Positions 1 through 12,752 of a stretch of DNA of 64,000 nt are shown here, one piece after another; within the stretch, counting starts at the first letter, position 1; the number at the start of each line of letters is the position of its first letter. Position numbers and translations under genes: made by a program. The notes under the pieces were generated by a model. The model made no database searches. It was not told the origin of the DNA and worked only from the letters and a program-made list of their open reading frames with translations. Source of the DNA: Papio anubis (lineage: Eukaryota; Chordata; Mammalia; Primates; Cercopithecidae); assembly GCF_008728515.1 (NCBI RefSeq), contig NC_044978.1, positions 8,203,771 through 8,267,770 of the forward strand. The letters run 5' to 3'.

Positions 1-1529
1 TTGTGTGGAAATAGTTAGACTGCTGTATTCTGCATGTAGTAGTATATGGTTTCTATCTCCTTTTTTCTAATTTAAAACAATGTGTATGTGATTAATTTCT
101 GTCTCACTTTAAATTAACTAATTCAACAAACATTTTGTGATTACTCACACACTTTATCATTCTGGACCCCTCTAAGCTTTAGTAATGGTTTGAGTAATTC
201 TTCCTTTCCAAAAATCGTAAGATTTTCCCTGGTATTAATACGCACTAACATCATGGATTTTTGTGTGTAAGAAAATCAATCAATTAATTGCAATCTACTT
301 TTCTAATACAATTCTCTAGCATCGCAAATATGATAATACCTTCAATAAAATATTATATATAACAGGTACACCTAGTATGTGCATTCTTTAAGATTTAGCT
401 CAGCTGTTTCTCTCTCTAGGGAGCCACCCTGATACTTACCCTCCAGCTTATGACTTTGCTATGTACCCTTGTTTGCGTCCCTGTAATATTCTGCATGTAC
501 TTCTGCCGTTGCACTTCTTATACATAATCACTTTATATACCTGTTTCCCACATGCTAAGATTCACTTTTCTGGCAAGAATTGTTTTGCTGATTGATGTTT
601 CTCTTCTGCTATAGTATCTGGCAATATTGTAACCATTCAGTCAAATTCATTCTCTAAGTATGTCTCTTCATAATACCTGAGTTTAAATAAGTCCGTTTAA
701 CTTTGATCATTAATGGTAGATTGAAATTATGCCATGTTCTGGTCTAATGGAGAGAGGAGTATTCGTCCTCATTGCCTGTACTCTCCTATCCTGCAGTTCG
801 CCCTCTGATGAAGGTCATGGGCAGTTTGAGGGAGAAAGAGCAGTCTTTAACTTAGGGAATTATTTGACTGTAACAAAAATCAACTATGTCAGAAAGCTGC
901 AGTTGAGAATAGTTTAAACAGGCTGTAAATTACCTTGTTACAAAGTGACATATTCACAAATAAATAAGCAAACTGAAATATTAACTTGATATATACAATT
1001 GTGGTACTATCTGAGGATTTGGAGGTCCTCGGATAAAAGGATGTCACATTGGACTAGACACATATTGATGAATTCCATGTTGGCTCCTTCAATGAGAGAA
1101 TAGTTTGATCAGAAAGCCACAAAGCTGCCCACTGAGATATTACAGAGAAAAAAGTGGAGATTCATTAATACTTTAAAGGTGAAACTGCCTAATGCCAATG
1201 ACTCACACAGCAGGATACTGCGGCTTATGTAAATGGATGACTTCGTTAAGGATACAAAAATATTTTGCAAATTATGGGAGGTCAGAGATAGTGATTGACT
1301 GGGTTTAACTATGAACTCTTTCATTAACATTCTACACTTTCACGGCAGAGAATTGCTGTGTCCACTGAGACAGATGGGGGAGGAGGAAGGAGGATGTTTT
1401 CACGAAGACCCCTTTTCATGTAAGACACTGGGTGATAAGCTATTTAGACACTGTTTAATGGCGAGCTTGTAAATAGATACAGTTGGTGTCATTTTATAGT
1501 TGAGTGCACTGGACATGGGGCTTATTCCA
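1..1529. other. Unique AT-rich noncoding DNA
   Basis: No repeat family, exon or RNA gene is recognised here. The open frames at 729-917 (plus) and 1109-1330 (minus) are short, lack recognisable protein features and look like chance. The sequence is ordinary AT-rich intergenic or intronic mammalian DNA. Confidence 0.6.
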
Positions 1530-1745
1530 TGGTGTTTAAGACCTTAGGTCCTGAGTTGGATGCACCTGGATTTCAATCCATGCTCTGATCCTTGTTTAAT
1601 AGTTCTGCAACTCTGGGCAAGTCACTCAAGCTCTCTGTGCCTCATTATCCTCATTCCTTAAACAGGCAAAAAATAGTGCCCGCTTCATAAGTTAGTTGTG
1701 TGTTTAGTAACCACTGAATATGTGTGTCGCTAATATTATAATGAA
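1530..1745 (+). repeat. MIR (ancient tRNA-derived SINE), sense
   Basis: The MIR core runs in order: a 'ctctgggcaagtcactcaa' segment, then 'ctctgtgcctcattatcctc', then a weak 'taaaatggggataat'-like part and a 3-prime 'gtaaccactgaata' end. MIRs are old mammalian SINEs. This copy is strongly diverged, and its edges are approximate. Confidence 0.7.
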
Positions 1746-1783
1746 CGACTCAGTCTATCCTAAAATATAGAAAACATTTTCTC

Positions 1784-1963
1784 AGCGTGGACAACATGGT
1801 GGAACCTCGTCTCTACTAAAAATACAAAAATTAGCTAGGTGTTTGTCCCAGCTACTTGGGAGGGTGAGGCAGGAGAATCACTTGAACCCGGGGGGCAGAG
1901 GTTGCACTGAGCTGAGATCCTGCCAGTGCACTCCAGCCTGGGCAGCAGAGCGAGACACTGTCT

Positions 1964-1994
<31 letters not shown>
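1784..1994 (+). mobile_element. Alu, sense, 5-prime truncated
   Basis: The element starts inside the left monomer, contains the right monomer and ends in about 30 A. The 9-base sequence cattttctc flanks it at 1775-1783 and 1998-2006. The element was therefore probably truncated when it inserted and was not cut down later. The frame at 1843-2037 is an Alu translation. Confidence 0.9.
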
Positions 1995-1996
<2 letters not shown>

Positions 1997-2006
1997 TCAT
2001 TTTCTC

Positions 2007-2449
2007 TATGGTGAAGTTACAATTATTTTATCTATGATGAAGTTACAATACACAAAAATTATGTGATTCCAATGAATGTTAGACAAGATCAATGAAATAG
2101 GATACAAAATATAGGGAGTAAATAGATCCTGTTGGTCTACTGTATGGTTATATTGTAGGATCTACTGTAGGGTTACAGTATGGTTCAGCATACTACACAC
2201 ATCTCACTTGATGTTTAAGAGCATGGGTCTTATTTTGAACACAGGAAAAATGTCATTTTAAATAGTGAGACAATTTGGGGTTACTTAATGACAGCAGAAA
2301 ATTGGTTTTAAAAGTTGAATAAAAACGAACATATATCTCTATCTCAAATGCAGGATTAAAATAAATTCAAGATAAATGAGACCAATAATTGGCTTTCAGT
2401 TCCAAATTCCCACAACTTTTCTTTTGCTAAGGTAAAGACTATCTTTCAA
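2007..2449. other. Unique AT-rich DNA
   Basis: No gene or clear repeat is seen. A short local duplication of 'tctatggtgaagttacaat' / 'tctatgatgaagttacaat' lies at about 2004-2050. Confidence 0.5.
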
Positions 2450-2925
2450 GTTTTTTCCGGTTGAATTACTCCTCTCTCCATCCCCATTTATTTGTTGATG
2501 TTCAATAGCAATATCTCAGAATATGAACTTATTTGAAAGTAGAATAATTGAAGATATCATTGGTTAAGTCAAGATAAGGTCAGTAAGGTGGACCCTAATC
2601 CAATATGCCTGGTGTCCCTTTTTAAAGGGGAAATTTGGGCACAGAGATACACACATAGGGAGAAAACCAAGTAAAGATGAAGCCAGAGATCAGAGTGAAA
2701 CTTCTACAAGCCAAGAAATGGCAAAGATTGCCAGCAAAGCTCCGGAAGCTGAGGAAGGACTGGGAACAGCTTCTTCCTTACAGCCCTGGAAGGAACCAAT
2801 CCTGCTGGCGACACCTTGATCTCAGACTTCTACTCCCCAAAGCTGTGAGGCAATGAGTTTCTGTCGTTTAAGCCACATTTCCCGTGTGTGGTATTTTGTT
2901 AAGGCAGCCCTAGCAAACAAATGCA
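2450..2925 (+). mobile_element. MLT1-type MaLR LTR, sense
   Basis: This matches the remembered MLT1 pattern. It has 'ttgaatt', then 'ctcagaatatga', 'ccctaatccaatatg', 'ggtgtccctttttaaa', 'caccttgatctcagacttct' and 'gtttctgtcgtttaagccac'. It ends 'ggcagccctagcaaac' and terminates in CA, as an LTR should. MLT1 elements are old nonautonomous ERVL-MaLR retrotransposons. No internal region is seen next to it, so this is probably a solo LTR. The 5-prime edge is approximate. Confidence 0.8.
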
Positions 2926-3031
2926 CCCAGGTTCCATCGCAGCTAGTTGTGGTCATGTGATTAAGTCCCAGTCCAAAGAAGATTAGCAAAAGTATTGTAC
3001 ACAACTCCCCAGTGGTCTTAAGATTAAGAAG

Positions 3032-3329
3032 GGCCTGGCACGGTGGCTCACGCCTGTAATCCCAGCACTTTGGGAGGCCCAGGTGGGCTGATCACCTGAC
3101 ATCAGAAGTTCGAGATCCGCCTGGCCAATGTGGTGAAACCCCGCCTCTACTAAAAACACCAAAATTTGCCAGGCATGGTGGTGGGTGCTTGTAATCCCAG
3201 CTACTTGGGAGGCTGAGGCAGGAGAGTCGCTTGAACCTAAGAAGCAGAGGTTGCAGTGAGCTGAGATCGTGCCACTGCACTCCAGCCTGGGTGACAAGAA
3301 TGAAACTCCATCTCAACAAAAAAAAAAAA
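3032..3329 (+). mobile_element. Alu (AluS-like), sense, full length
   Basis: Both monomers and the A-rich tail are present. A 9-base target duplication, attaagaag, lies at 3023-3031 and 3329-3337. The antisense frames at 2983-3319 are typical Alu translations and not genes. Confidence 0.95.
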
Positions 3330-3337
3330 TTAAGAAG

Positions 3338-3779
3338 AATCTATGTGTTCTCTGTTCTCCTTTTCCCGCCATCACAGCCTGGAAAGTGGCTATTTTGCTG
3401 GTGAGCCAGGTTTGATTCTGAAGATACGGGCAAAAGATAAAAAACTAAAATAGAGAAGCAACGTGATGGAAAATACATGGGTCCCTGGAAGACTACACGT
3501 ACCAAATTGCTTACTGTTTCAGACAAGTGGCCCACATCTAGAATATTATGTGTGCGACAATTAATTTTTATAGCATACTTTTGAACAACTGTGTTTTGGG
3601 AGTTTTGTCTTATACCAATGTATTTTATTCCTTAGCTGATATAGCATATTAAAATGATAACTGGGAAAGATGAAATTAAAAGAAATTGAAATGAATGTTG
3701 ATCTGACCACATGTATATGAAAATTTAAAGCTAAAAACCTAGAAGTAGGAAAAATTTTTAAACATGAAGACAAAGTAAA
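3338..3779. other. Unique DNA
   Basis: No repeat or gene is recognised. The minus-strand frames here carry no recognisable motif. Confidence 0.5.
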
Positions 3780-4560
3780 AAAAAAATAAGAGATAAGGTT
3801 TCTATATTTGACTACAAATAAATTTAAGTATCTGCATATCAAAACAAAGAAACTAATTAAGTAACATAAAACTGGGAAAAATATTTGAAATATGTGATAG
3901 ATGTTTGTTAATACACAACATAAAGTACTCTTAATTCATAAAAAATGACAAATGCATTCCTCATGCTAGCAAAATATGAAAGTGATCAACATCACAAAAT
4001 TAAAACCAGATATGGATTAGACGAAATTTAAAAAGAAAAGAAAACATCCACAATTAGCAAGGATCCAGGGGAATGTGTATTTGCTCCCACACTGCGAGTA
4101 GGAGGCTACATCGTTATCTTCCCAGATGGTTATTTGACAATATGTATCAAAAGGCGTAACAGTATTGTTCATACTCTTTGAACCAGAAATTCTACTTTTA
4201 GGAAAATATTTTAAGGGATGTATCTGAGAATAATAGAAGATGCACACTCACATCAGTGTTAATAATGGCATAAATTAATAAAAAGTCCAACATTACGTTT
4301 TATAAATTAGTTATATGTAAAATGCCAAAGTAAATCACAGCACATATCTAGAATGTAAAATTCATGTTGTTCAAAAGAAAACAAGGAAACTAATCTCATA
4401 GAGTGTGATGTTCTGCTAAGTGAAGCAGTGATTTATAAAGTAATAATGTACAGAAAATTTATGAAAGGTTACTACTGATTGATCATCCTGCTGGTGAAAT
4501 TACAAATGATCTTTAACACTTTCTTTGCTTTTGCTTTCATATGTTTGAATTTTCTATCAT
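3780..4560 (+). mobile_element. Old L1 (L1M group), 3-prime ORF2 fragment
   Basis: Between about 4060 and 4260 the sequence follows the ORF2 C-terminal nucleotide pattern of ancient L1s. A 'caatatgtatcaaaaggc' segment is followed by 'tttgaaccagaaattctact', 'ttttaggaaaatatttta' and 'ggcataaatta'. It is riddled with stops and indels. The borders at both ends are uncertain. Confidence 0.65.
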
Positions 4561-4740
4561 ATTTCGTAATCAGGAAAAAAAATTACTCACCAAAAATAAG
4601 GCTACATGCACCCTCAATTTCAATTTTAATGTCACACTCAAGAAGGTTTTTGGTTCATTCACACAGCATGTAGCTGAAACTGTCTTTAAATTATATATTA
4701 AATTACATGTTACTGGATTGTCTTAATATTAAGGGATAAA

Positions 4741-5042
4741 GGCGGGGAGCGGTGGCTCATGTCTGTAATTGTAGCACTTTGGGAGGCTGAAGCAGACAGA
4801 TCACCTGAGGTCAGGAGTTTGAGACCGGCCTGGCCAACATGGTAAAACCCCGTCTCTACTAAAAATACAAAAATTAGCCGGGCGTTGGTGGCACACACCC
4901 GTAATCCCAGCTACTCAGGAGGCTGAGGCAGGAGAATTGCTTGAACCCAGGAGGCGAGGGTTGCAGTGAGTTGAAATTGCGCCACTGCACTCCAGCCTGG
5001 GTGACAGAGACTCAGCCTAAAATAAAATAAAATAAAAAATAA
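4741..5042 (+). mobile_element. Alu (AluS-like), sense
   Basis: Full dimer with an (AAAAT)n tail. The target duplication is attaaggg plus a variable base and taaa, at 4728-4740 and 5043-5055. The right monomer contains 'gaggcgagggttgcagtgag'. Confidence 0.93.
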
Positions 5043-5055
5043 ATTAAGGGCTAAA

Positions 5056-5613
5056 AATTATTAACTTGTGGGAAGTCACAGCCTTCCTCCTCCCTCCCTT
5101 GTTGTTGTCCACAAAAAAGCCTTACAGCCATGCCCTCCAGTTTGCTTTGCTTTGCCCTGCATTGCGAGCAGAGAAAGAGCTGCTGTCTGTGTGGGCGTTC
5201 CTGAGCAAAGCAGGCAGGGTGCTGGGCACAGCCTTCCCAGGCCTTCCTGGTTGGGGGAACTTCACTCAGTAGCTTGGGTCCTCACGCAGTAGAGTCATGC
5301 AACTGTTAACAAACTGAGGTAGGTCAGTTCTGCTGCTGATATGGAAAAATTCTAACCTACTTCCTGAAGCACAAAAATAAGGCAAATCATATTATGTTTC
5401 CTGAGTCCCTGTTTGTATGAAAGAGTGTGTGTTGTAGACATAGACACTTGAATATGGAGAGTATGTCTCCAAGAAGGCGGACTGGGAGTTGACATATGAA
5501 GGAGGAATTGATCTCCTTTCACCGCTGCCCTTCTCTAGTGCTCGAATTTTTCCCTATGTGTTTATATAATTTCAAAAATAAAACAAAGCAAATGAATGGT
5601 AGCCCAATACCCT
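5056..5613. other. Unique DNA
   Basis: A somewhat GC-richer patch at 5066-5290 carries two overlapping plus-strand open frames of about 70 codons. Neither shows a recognisable domain. No splice or promoter signal stands out. Confidence 0.5.
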
Positions 5614-5975
5614 TGTTAGAGACGAAATGTTTGTGTCCCCACACCTCCTAACTCATATGTTGAAACCTGACCTCACAATGTGATGCTATTAGAAAGTGGG
5701 GCTTTGGGGAGGTGATTAGGTCATGAGGGTGGGCCCCTGTGAAGGGGATTAGTGCCCTTACAAAACAGAGCTCCCTCACCCCTTCTGCCATGTGAAGCCA
5801 CAGTGAGAAGACAGCTGTCTATGAACTGGGAAGCCAGCGCTCACCAGACGCTGAGTCTGCTGGCACCTAAACCTTGAACGTCCCCGGCCTCCAAGACCAT
5901 GAGAAATACATTTCTGTTACTTGTGAGCCATCAGTCTAGGGTGCTCTGCCAGAGTAGCCTAAACAAACTAAGACA
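5614..5975 (+). mobile_element. MaLR-type LTR (MST/MLT1 group), sense
   Basis: It begins tgttag and ends agaca, fitting TG...CA LTR ends. Inside are 'atgttgaaacctgacctcac', 'ggtgattaggtcatgagggt', 'ggattagtgcccttacaaaa', 'ctcaccagacgctgagtctg' and 'gagaaatacatttctgttac'. These are the usual landmarks of this LTR group. The subfamily is not certain from memory. No adjacent internal sequence is seen, so it is a likely solo LTR. Confidence 0.78.
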
Positions 5976-6140
5976 AGTCATTAAAATAAAAACTAAAATA
6001 TGTCATTGTTATTCTAAAAAATCAAGGCCATGACATTTAATAATTATATTCCTGTTTTAAGATCCAAATCTTTAAGTTAATTAATTTAGTGGACATTACA
6101 CATATTAATTCCTTCTTCGAGCCAGCAAGGAAGCCTGTGA

Positions 6141-6210
6141 TTTCTCAATGCCTCCTGTGGGCGGTTTCTCAATGACCATTGTGTGCGGTTTCTCAATGCC
6201 CATAGGCAAG
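6141..6210. repeat. 24-bp tandem repeat, about three copies
   Basis: Copies start at 6141, 6165 and 6189, each beginning tttctcaatg. The first two end ggcgg or tgcgg, and the third is incomplete. The period is exactly 24 bases. Confidence 0.85.
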
Positions 6211-6369
6211 CTGCACCTTGAAGATGAAGTTATAGTTTGGCTGGTACATGGCTGAGTGCAGCCTCCTAGGCACAGAAAATAGCAGGGGCAAAGGCACAGG
6301 GCATGGAGCAGAATGATGCAGGCACGACACTGCCACGTTAGAATCTATATTCGATAGTCATAATGTTAA

Positions 6370-6635
6370 ATATATCAGTAATAGCTACTGCTTCTTGAAC
6401 GCTTAGTATATGCCAGGCACTGTTCTAAATGTTTCACATGGTATGAGTTCATCTACTCTTCCTAATAATGAAGAAAAGTTATTATGCATTTTTTCAAATG
6501 GGGAAACAGAGACTGGAAGAGCTTTAGTACATTGTCCAGAGTCACAAAAATAGTGATTGGAATATCTGGGATTTGAACTCAAGTCTTCTGAGTCTAGAAG
6601 CCCTATAATCACTACTCCAAGCTGCTGCCTATGTA
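6370..6635 (-). repeat. MIR, antisense
   Basis: This is the reverse-complement MIR order: 'tatgccaggcactgttctaa', then 'aaatggggaaacagagactg', then 'agagtcacaaaaatag', then 'gggatttgaactcaagtctt' and 'ataatcactactcc'. Confidence 0.85.
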
Positions 6636-6639
6636 AAAT

Positions 6640-8174
6640 TTCCTAGAAAATTGAAAGCCATAATTGAAAAGGTCAGAAAACAGATTGGATCGATTTGCCA
6701 CTGTGGGTCAGTACACACGTTCTTTCTCTATTGGGCTATTTACTTTTAGTAACTTTTTTTCCTGATCTCAGGGTTAAATCATTGAATAATCAGGAGATTA
6801 TCAGAAAGAATCAGAAGAAACAAATTTTAAATCCTTATGCTTTTCCCGTCGTAATGGATAATTATTCCAATTACCCTTTAGGAAGCACTTTGCTTATACG
6901 TACTCACTGGAATTGTGTATCATTTCTTTAATTTGGAAAGCAAGTCAAATCCTTAAAGTAAATTCTTCATTGTCACCCTTTGAAATACCAAACAGAAGAT
7001 AAACAAAGGTCAGACGGTCAGTGTGATATCTACCAAAAGCTCCACGAGCTAGCACATCAATATATTTACAGTAAAATAAGAGAGATTCATATTTATATCC
7101 CTGAGGCTAAGTTTCCCAAATGCTCTTGAAATGATCAAATATTAAGCCATGGTTACAATATTTCTTTTTGCATAAACTGAATTTTAATTCCTTGAAAACT
7201 TTTCGTGCATGCAAGGTATTAACCATAAAATTTGATTAACTCAAATATCTTCTCCCTGACCCATGCCACATTGCAGTTGGCCATATAGCTTTACTCTTCT
7301 ATGCATTTGGAGAACTGTCAGGTGTTTCCCTGTTATTGCAGAATACTGACTATTGACACATGTTGCAACCTCACAACACAGGCATCACTGCCACCAAGAA
7401 TGTTCTAGAGGGGTCCTCCCAGGCATACCTATTATTTCATAAATGCATCCATTTGGACTGACAGAAAACTGTCTGCATGGATTATGGAATGGTTTGTGAA
7501 AGGGAATATTCGTAAGTGCTTGCCTAATAGTTTATAATCCTGTACTGAATAGTTCATATACTAATTTATTACCCATGTCATGATCCACATTTGTATTTTA
7601 GCAGAGCTGTGGCCAAACTGTTTATTCATGCTCAGGAATCACATCAATAGTGGGTTTTACAAGCCTCTTGGAATTTATTGTTGAACTCAATTGTGGAGTG
7701 ATCAGTGCTTTGACAGGACATCATACTTTGTAAGTTCAAATCTATATTTCTGTCCACGAGATCGAGTGTGTTGACAAATTTTTGGCATGGAACTTCTATA
7801 TTCTGTGTCAAGTGAGACTCTTGTCTGATGCTTTTACAAAGTACTTGTGAAATTGATCTTCTATATAGATTTTCTCATACACTCTTTCAATACCTGAACT
7901 TTCTCAATAGTACTCAGGCATCAAAAATCAAATCCCTTCAAAATCTCTAGAGGGTCACATCTCCCAACTGCTTTGGAAACCATTAAACAGAACAAATTCA
8001 CAGCCTCTCATTTGAAGAGGAATACTCTGGCATCAGCAATCACTGCAGGAATAAGCTTCGATAGACCTGAAAATCCCTTCAACAATCCCTCCTACAACGT
8101 CTTTACTTCTGCAAATCTAGGAATATCTTTGCTTTATTTTTATTTTCTAAATTTTCTAAATTTTAAGTTATGTA
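6640..8174. other. Unique AT-rich DNA
   Basis: Nothing recognisable as gene, RNA or repeat. The open frames at 6695-6931 and 7973-8230 have no family features, and the second runs into the Alu. Confidence 0.5.
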
Positions 8175-8188
8175 GAAATATATGGAGA

Positions 8189-8500
8189 GGTCAAGCGCGG
8201 TGGCTTACACCTGTAATCCCAGCATTTTGAGAGGGCAAGTCAGGAAGATCTCTTGAGCTAAGGAGTTGGAGACCAGCCTGGGCAACATGGCAAAACCCTG
8301 TCTCTACTAAAAAGACAAAAAAAGAAATTAGCGGGGGGTGGTGGCCCACACCTGTAGTCCCAGTGACTTGGGAGGCTGAGGTGGGAAAATCACGTGAGCC
8401 TGGGAAGTCAAAGCTGCAGTGAGCCGTGATTGCATCACTGCACTACAACCTGAGCAATAGGGTGAGACCTTGTTTAAAAAGAGAAAAAAAGAAAAGAAAA
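8189..8500 (+). mobile_element. Alu (AluJ-like), sense
   Basis: Old Alu signature, including 'gaccagcctgggcaacatgg' and 'ctgagcaatagggtgagacc'. A 16-base target duplication, gaaatatatggagagg, lies at 8175-8190 and 8501-8516. The last bases of the first copy coincide with the Alu start. Confidence 0.93.
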
Positions 8501-8516
8501 GAAATATATGGAGAGG

Positions 8517-10069
8517 TGTATACCTTGCCCAACAGATTCAATTTGTATAAAGTAACTTCAATAAAATGTAAATTATGATATATTTTCAACATGTGGTTTC
8601 TCTTACTTTTATGCACAGTTCCATACATAAAAGTTGAAAAGGGATCTATTACTTTGGAATGTGGCTGCATATATAATGCAACTGCAAAGTAGGAAATGGC
8701 CTAGGTGGCTATGCAAGGGTTAAAAATATATCCATCATCTTCTAAATACTGACATTTTGACCCATTGACCTTGTTTCTGGAAGACAGCGGAGACAATAAT
8801 AATGATTCAAAGAGTAACTCCTCCACATTGTTACCTATTCATTAAGCAAATAATGCTATGAGCCTGTTATGTTCTGTGTAGTACCTGACACTTTTTCTTC
8901 CCAGTATTATTCTGTAGACCATACCTACTGCAAATATGCACAAAGAGGGTTAATGAGAAAAAAGTCCAGAATGTGGAATTTTTAACATTAGTGTTAAAAT
9001 TTCTGAGATACATTTCTGACTTAACCATCATTAATAACAAGATTTTTTACATCAAGGCTGTAGGGGAAAGAGATAATATTATATGAAATCAAAGAGTTGG
9101 GAGAGCTTTCATAGGGTCAAAACCGTTACGTTTTCTCATTACACTGAATTTGGTATACTATGCACTTGAGGATGTTGCAAGTTATAAAGTCTTATAATAA
9201 TGAAGACAATGAAAAATTTCAAAGAACAAATGAAAAATGTTATGAAATCTCATGGTAATGACCCACTGAGGAAAGAACAACAGATTAATTTTACCAAAAA
9301 TGCATCAGTGCTTCTGGATGACAAATTCATAATAATAAAGAATTGAAGTGCAGGTAGAAAAACAAAGAAAACAGTAGATGTGTTCACATTGGTTATCTTT
9401 ATATACTAAATCATGCCTTTTACTATGAATGCACATTAAAAACTAGTTGTAATAGAAAAAATATCCAGAGTATATAATTTTTTAAATGATGTAAGTCTTT
9501 AACCAATAAAAAGCTTGATTCTTAATATCTAGTTACTGTTAGAATAGCAATAATGTGTGTATATCAATGTTAACTAAAGTTTATAAATTATTGTCAAATC
9601 TTCATAAAGTTATGTTATAAAATTGATATACTGTACATTATTCAATTTAGAAAAAAACCCACAAATTAGAGTCTACTGAACATCCAATTAGTAAGCTATC
9701 AGGCATGAAATTCCACATTAATTTCATACATCAGCCTCTTACAATATAAAAAAATATTCTGTCAGGTACTGAAGATATATGGAAAGATAAAAGTCATGGG
9801 AAGTTCTATAATCTCAAGGAAGAAAAAAATGTATAAGTTTTCCTTGGATTATTATCAACCAACTTGCTGGCAATGCAAATCCCACTGCCTACAGATTCAG
9901 AGCTGAGGAAAAACATGTTAAGGACAAACATCTTGAGAATAAAATATCCCTAAGGTAATAGTAAACACATGAAAACCTGGGAAACATTTTTTGACCTGAG
10001 TACTTTTTGAACCTGTCAGTCAAAGTAGCTTGAGGCTTATAGAGGCATGGCAGACTGGCTAGTTATTTA
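8517..10069. other. Unique AT-rich DNA
   Basis: No gene, RNA gene or repeat family is recognised. AT content is high throughout. Confidence 0.5.
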
Positions 10070-10462
10070 TTCATCAATACCCATGTTCTGTCTTCTAGGT
10101 TCACTGCCAAGCTTCATGGCCCACTCTCCCTTGTGTTTCAGTGTGGTCACTCAACTGAGTTCTGGCCCATAGCATGTGAGCAGAAGTGATGTATGATGTA
10201 TGCTATTCAGATCTCTAGCCTGATCTTCCACATTCATTTCATTCAATATCTGGCCAAAGGTACAGGATATAGGAGAGAATTCCAAGGCTTTAGGAGATGG
10301 TAGACCCACAGATAGAAGGAGCAAGTATTCCTGAACACCTGGAACAGAGAATGGGCTAATCTTCGTCGGACTGCAACCTAAACTTGAACTAACCTTTTCT
10401 ATATCTCGTCATTGAGGCATTAAGGATACTTGTTACAAAGTTGATTAATACACAAGGGAAAG
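10070..10462 (+). repeat. Possible ancient interspersed repeat fragment
   Basis: It contains an order of phrases known from an old mammalian repeat: 'tctggcccatagcatgtgag', 'cagaagtgatgtatgatg', 'aaggctttaggagatggtag', 'gatagaaggagcaagtattc', 'cctgaacacctggaacagag' and 'gttgattaatacac'. I cannot name the family securely (old L1 or MaLR-like). Confidence 0.4.
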
Positions 10463-10689
10463 CCTAGGTTAGAAGCAGAGATCACTAACTTGCTTACATT
10501 GAAGAATTTTATTTGTTTTTATTAATTAAGTATGGTTGCCTGTTGAGTTATTTAAATTTGGTTTCAAATTTCTAAAACTGATCATACCTTAAATAAAGCA
10601 AATCATAGGAATTAAGATGGTTGGATCAGAATGCCAAGTATGGTACTTTTCTATCCACTTAGAATAAGAAGCAATTAATTTTTAGTGGC

Positions 10690-10940
10690 TAAGATAATAT
10701 AGTCTAGAATGAGACAGAACTCAATTAGTATCCTAACTCAAGCAGTAACTAGCTGTGTGACCTTGCACCAGTCTGTGAACCTCTATAAACCCCACCTTTC
10801 TCCTCTGTAAAGTGAAGAAAATAATAGTACCTACTTCATGGTTATGAGGATGAAATACAGCAATGCATTTAAAGTGCTTGGTCTGCCTACCACGTAGGAA
10901 CCACTCAATAAATGTTAGCATTCATTATTGTTATTAGTAA
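10690..10940 (+). repeat. MIR, sense
   Basis: Core 'actagctgtgtgaccttgca' followed by 'tcctctgtaaagtgaagaaa', 'taatagtacctacttcatgg' and the 3-prime end 'accactcaataaatgttagc'. Nearly complete. Confidence 0.9.
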
Positions 10941-12375
10941 CAGGTAATACTGCTAGAAAAGGTTCATACTTTAAAAAATACACTGTACTATGGAAAATGA
11001 TAAAAATATAAAATTATTACCAGTTAAATTCTATGTCTTGTCAATTTTAAGTGGTGACATTTAATCTGGCTAAGTGCAGAGATGCATTCCAAGTATTAAA
11101 AAGTAAACTGATTCAAAGTAAACTGGTGTTACAATAGATGGCAAAACAAAATCAAGCTGAGTGCTTCTTCTGGAATAAGCACTTGGAGCTGGATTAGCTA
11201 TCTAAGTCCTTACTTTAAAGTCAACTTGCTTCTATATCAGCCAATATTTCAAAGGGACTATTTAACAGGTTGTCAACTTCAATGTGAAACGTTTTCCACT
11301 TTAGAAATCGAAGATGCATTATTTTGCATCAAACATTCTCCTCTCATTGGCACAGTGTTTTCAGAAGGCTAAATTAATAAAGAATTTAATAACATCCATG
11401 AGGTGAAGTGGGATGTAGACATTGGAAATGGACAGAATGTCTGGTTTGGGACAATAGCCATGCAATGACAACATTTTCTTCAATTCTAGGAAGAATTTAT
11501 CGTAGGTTCAGAGATGAACTAGATTCTGTTGAATCTTCTCAATGTATGTTCTCATCATAGATGTTAGTAACATTATAATTATCCTGCTCATCATCAAATG
11601 ATTATTATGCATGTAATTGTAACCAATTGATTGACAAAGCCTAACTGAGTGAGTTACAAGCAGGAAGCATGTTTATTCGTTCTCAGCCCTCCCTGTTAAA
11701 CTTGCTCTGTTAATGTTTTCTTTAGCTGTACATGAGACTGACATCCAGGCAGATACCGCCCGCAGCTTTTCAGTGTGTCCTTAGACAACAAAAGTCCAGA
11801 TCAGAGTGATGTGGATTTCACTCTGTTCTAGTAATTACGTCAGTGCCAAATATTTATCCAATTGAAATCATCTACCTTTCCTCATCTTGGGCTGGCTACA
11901 GGCTCTGATTTTCCATGGTACTATTCTGCTTATCCTCTTCCTCCTCTTGCTAGCCCAACCACAGAATCATAAGGTTAGGTTTCTACACAGTTAGAGCAGC
12001 AGGAGGGAAGACGGGGGAAAAAGGGAGCAGAGTCAGTAGCTGAACGCAAGTAAGGGGGAGGAGGCATGGAAAGCTGGCAGAGAAGACACAGGGGTAAAGT
12101 AATCAACTCAGAGAGTGGGGTGGGGAGATAGAGCAGGATTGCTGGGCAGCGCTAAGAGCCCACTTAAAGGGAGAAGTCCTGAATTTCAGACTAGATATCA
12201 GAGTTATGAGTTTGTCCCCAGCTTCATCTGGTTTCTTCACAATTACTTGACAGCATGACCCACTAAACTATAAACTCCATGGGAATAAAGACCCTTCTAT
12301 CTCATTCACCATTGAATTACCAAGGCCCAGTACCTTGGCATGCTTGGATATATACACAAAATATATTATATTACA
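10941..12375. other. Unique DNA
   Basis: No gene is seen. A purine-rich patch (about 12000-12170, GGAGG and GGGG runs) is the only compositional feature. Confidence 0.5.
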
Positions 12376-12455
12376 TATGTGTGTATGTGTGTGTATATAC
12401 ACATACATATACACACACACTACACACACACACACACACACACACTCACACACAT
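12376..12455. repeat. GT/AC microsatellite with TA core
   Basis: A GT-rich run passes through TATA-containing alternation into a run of CA repeats with single interruptions. The frames on both strands here (12268-12453 and 12279-12554) are translations of this array. Confidence 0.95.
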
Positions 12456-12752
12456 AATGACTATAATAGCAACCTGGCTTCCCAGAATAAACATCTTAAA
12501 TGTGCTCTAAAATTTTCTGGACCTAGAGGATCTAAGATACAGGGACTAGCCTAATTGTCCCAAGGCCATTTATTTAAAAATAATTCTCTACAAGGATGAA
12601 AGGAACAACATAACTCCAAACCAAAATGTTCAAGCCCCGTATCAAGTGAGTTTCAGCAGCTCAAAAATCAAACATGATTTTTGCAGGGATATTTTATTCA
12701 TCAGGAAGAGCCTAGAAGGGAGTCAGAAAAAGCACCATCGACATAAGGAAGT

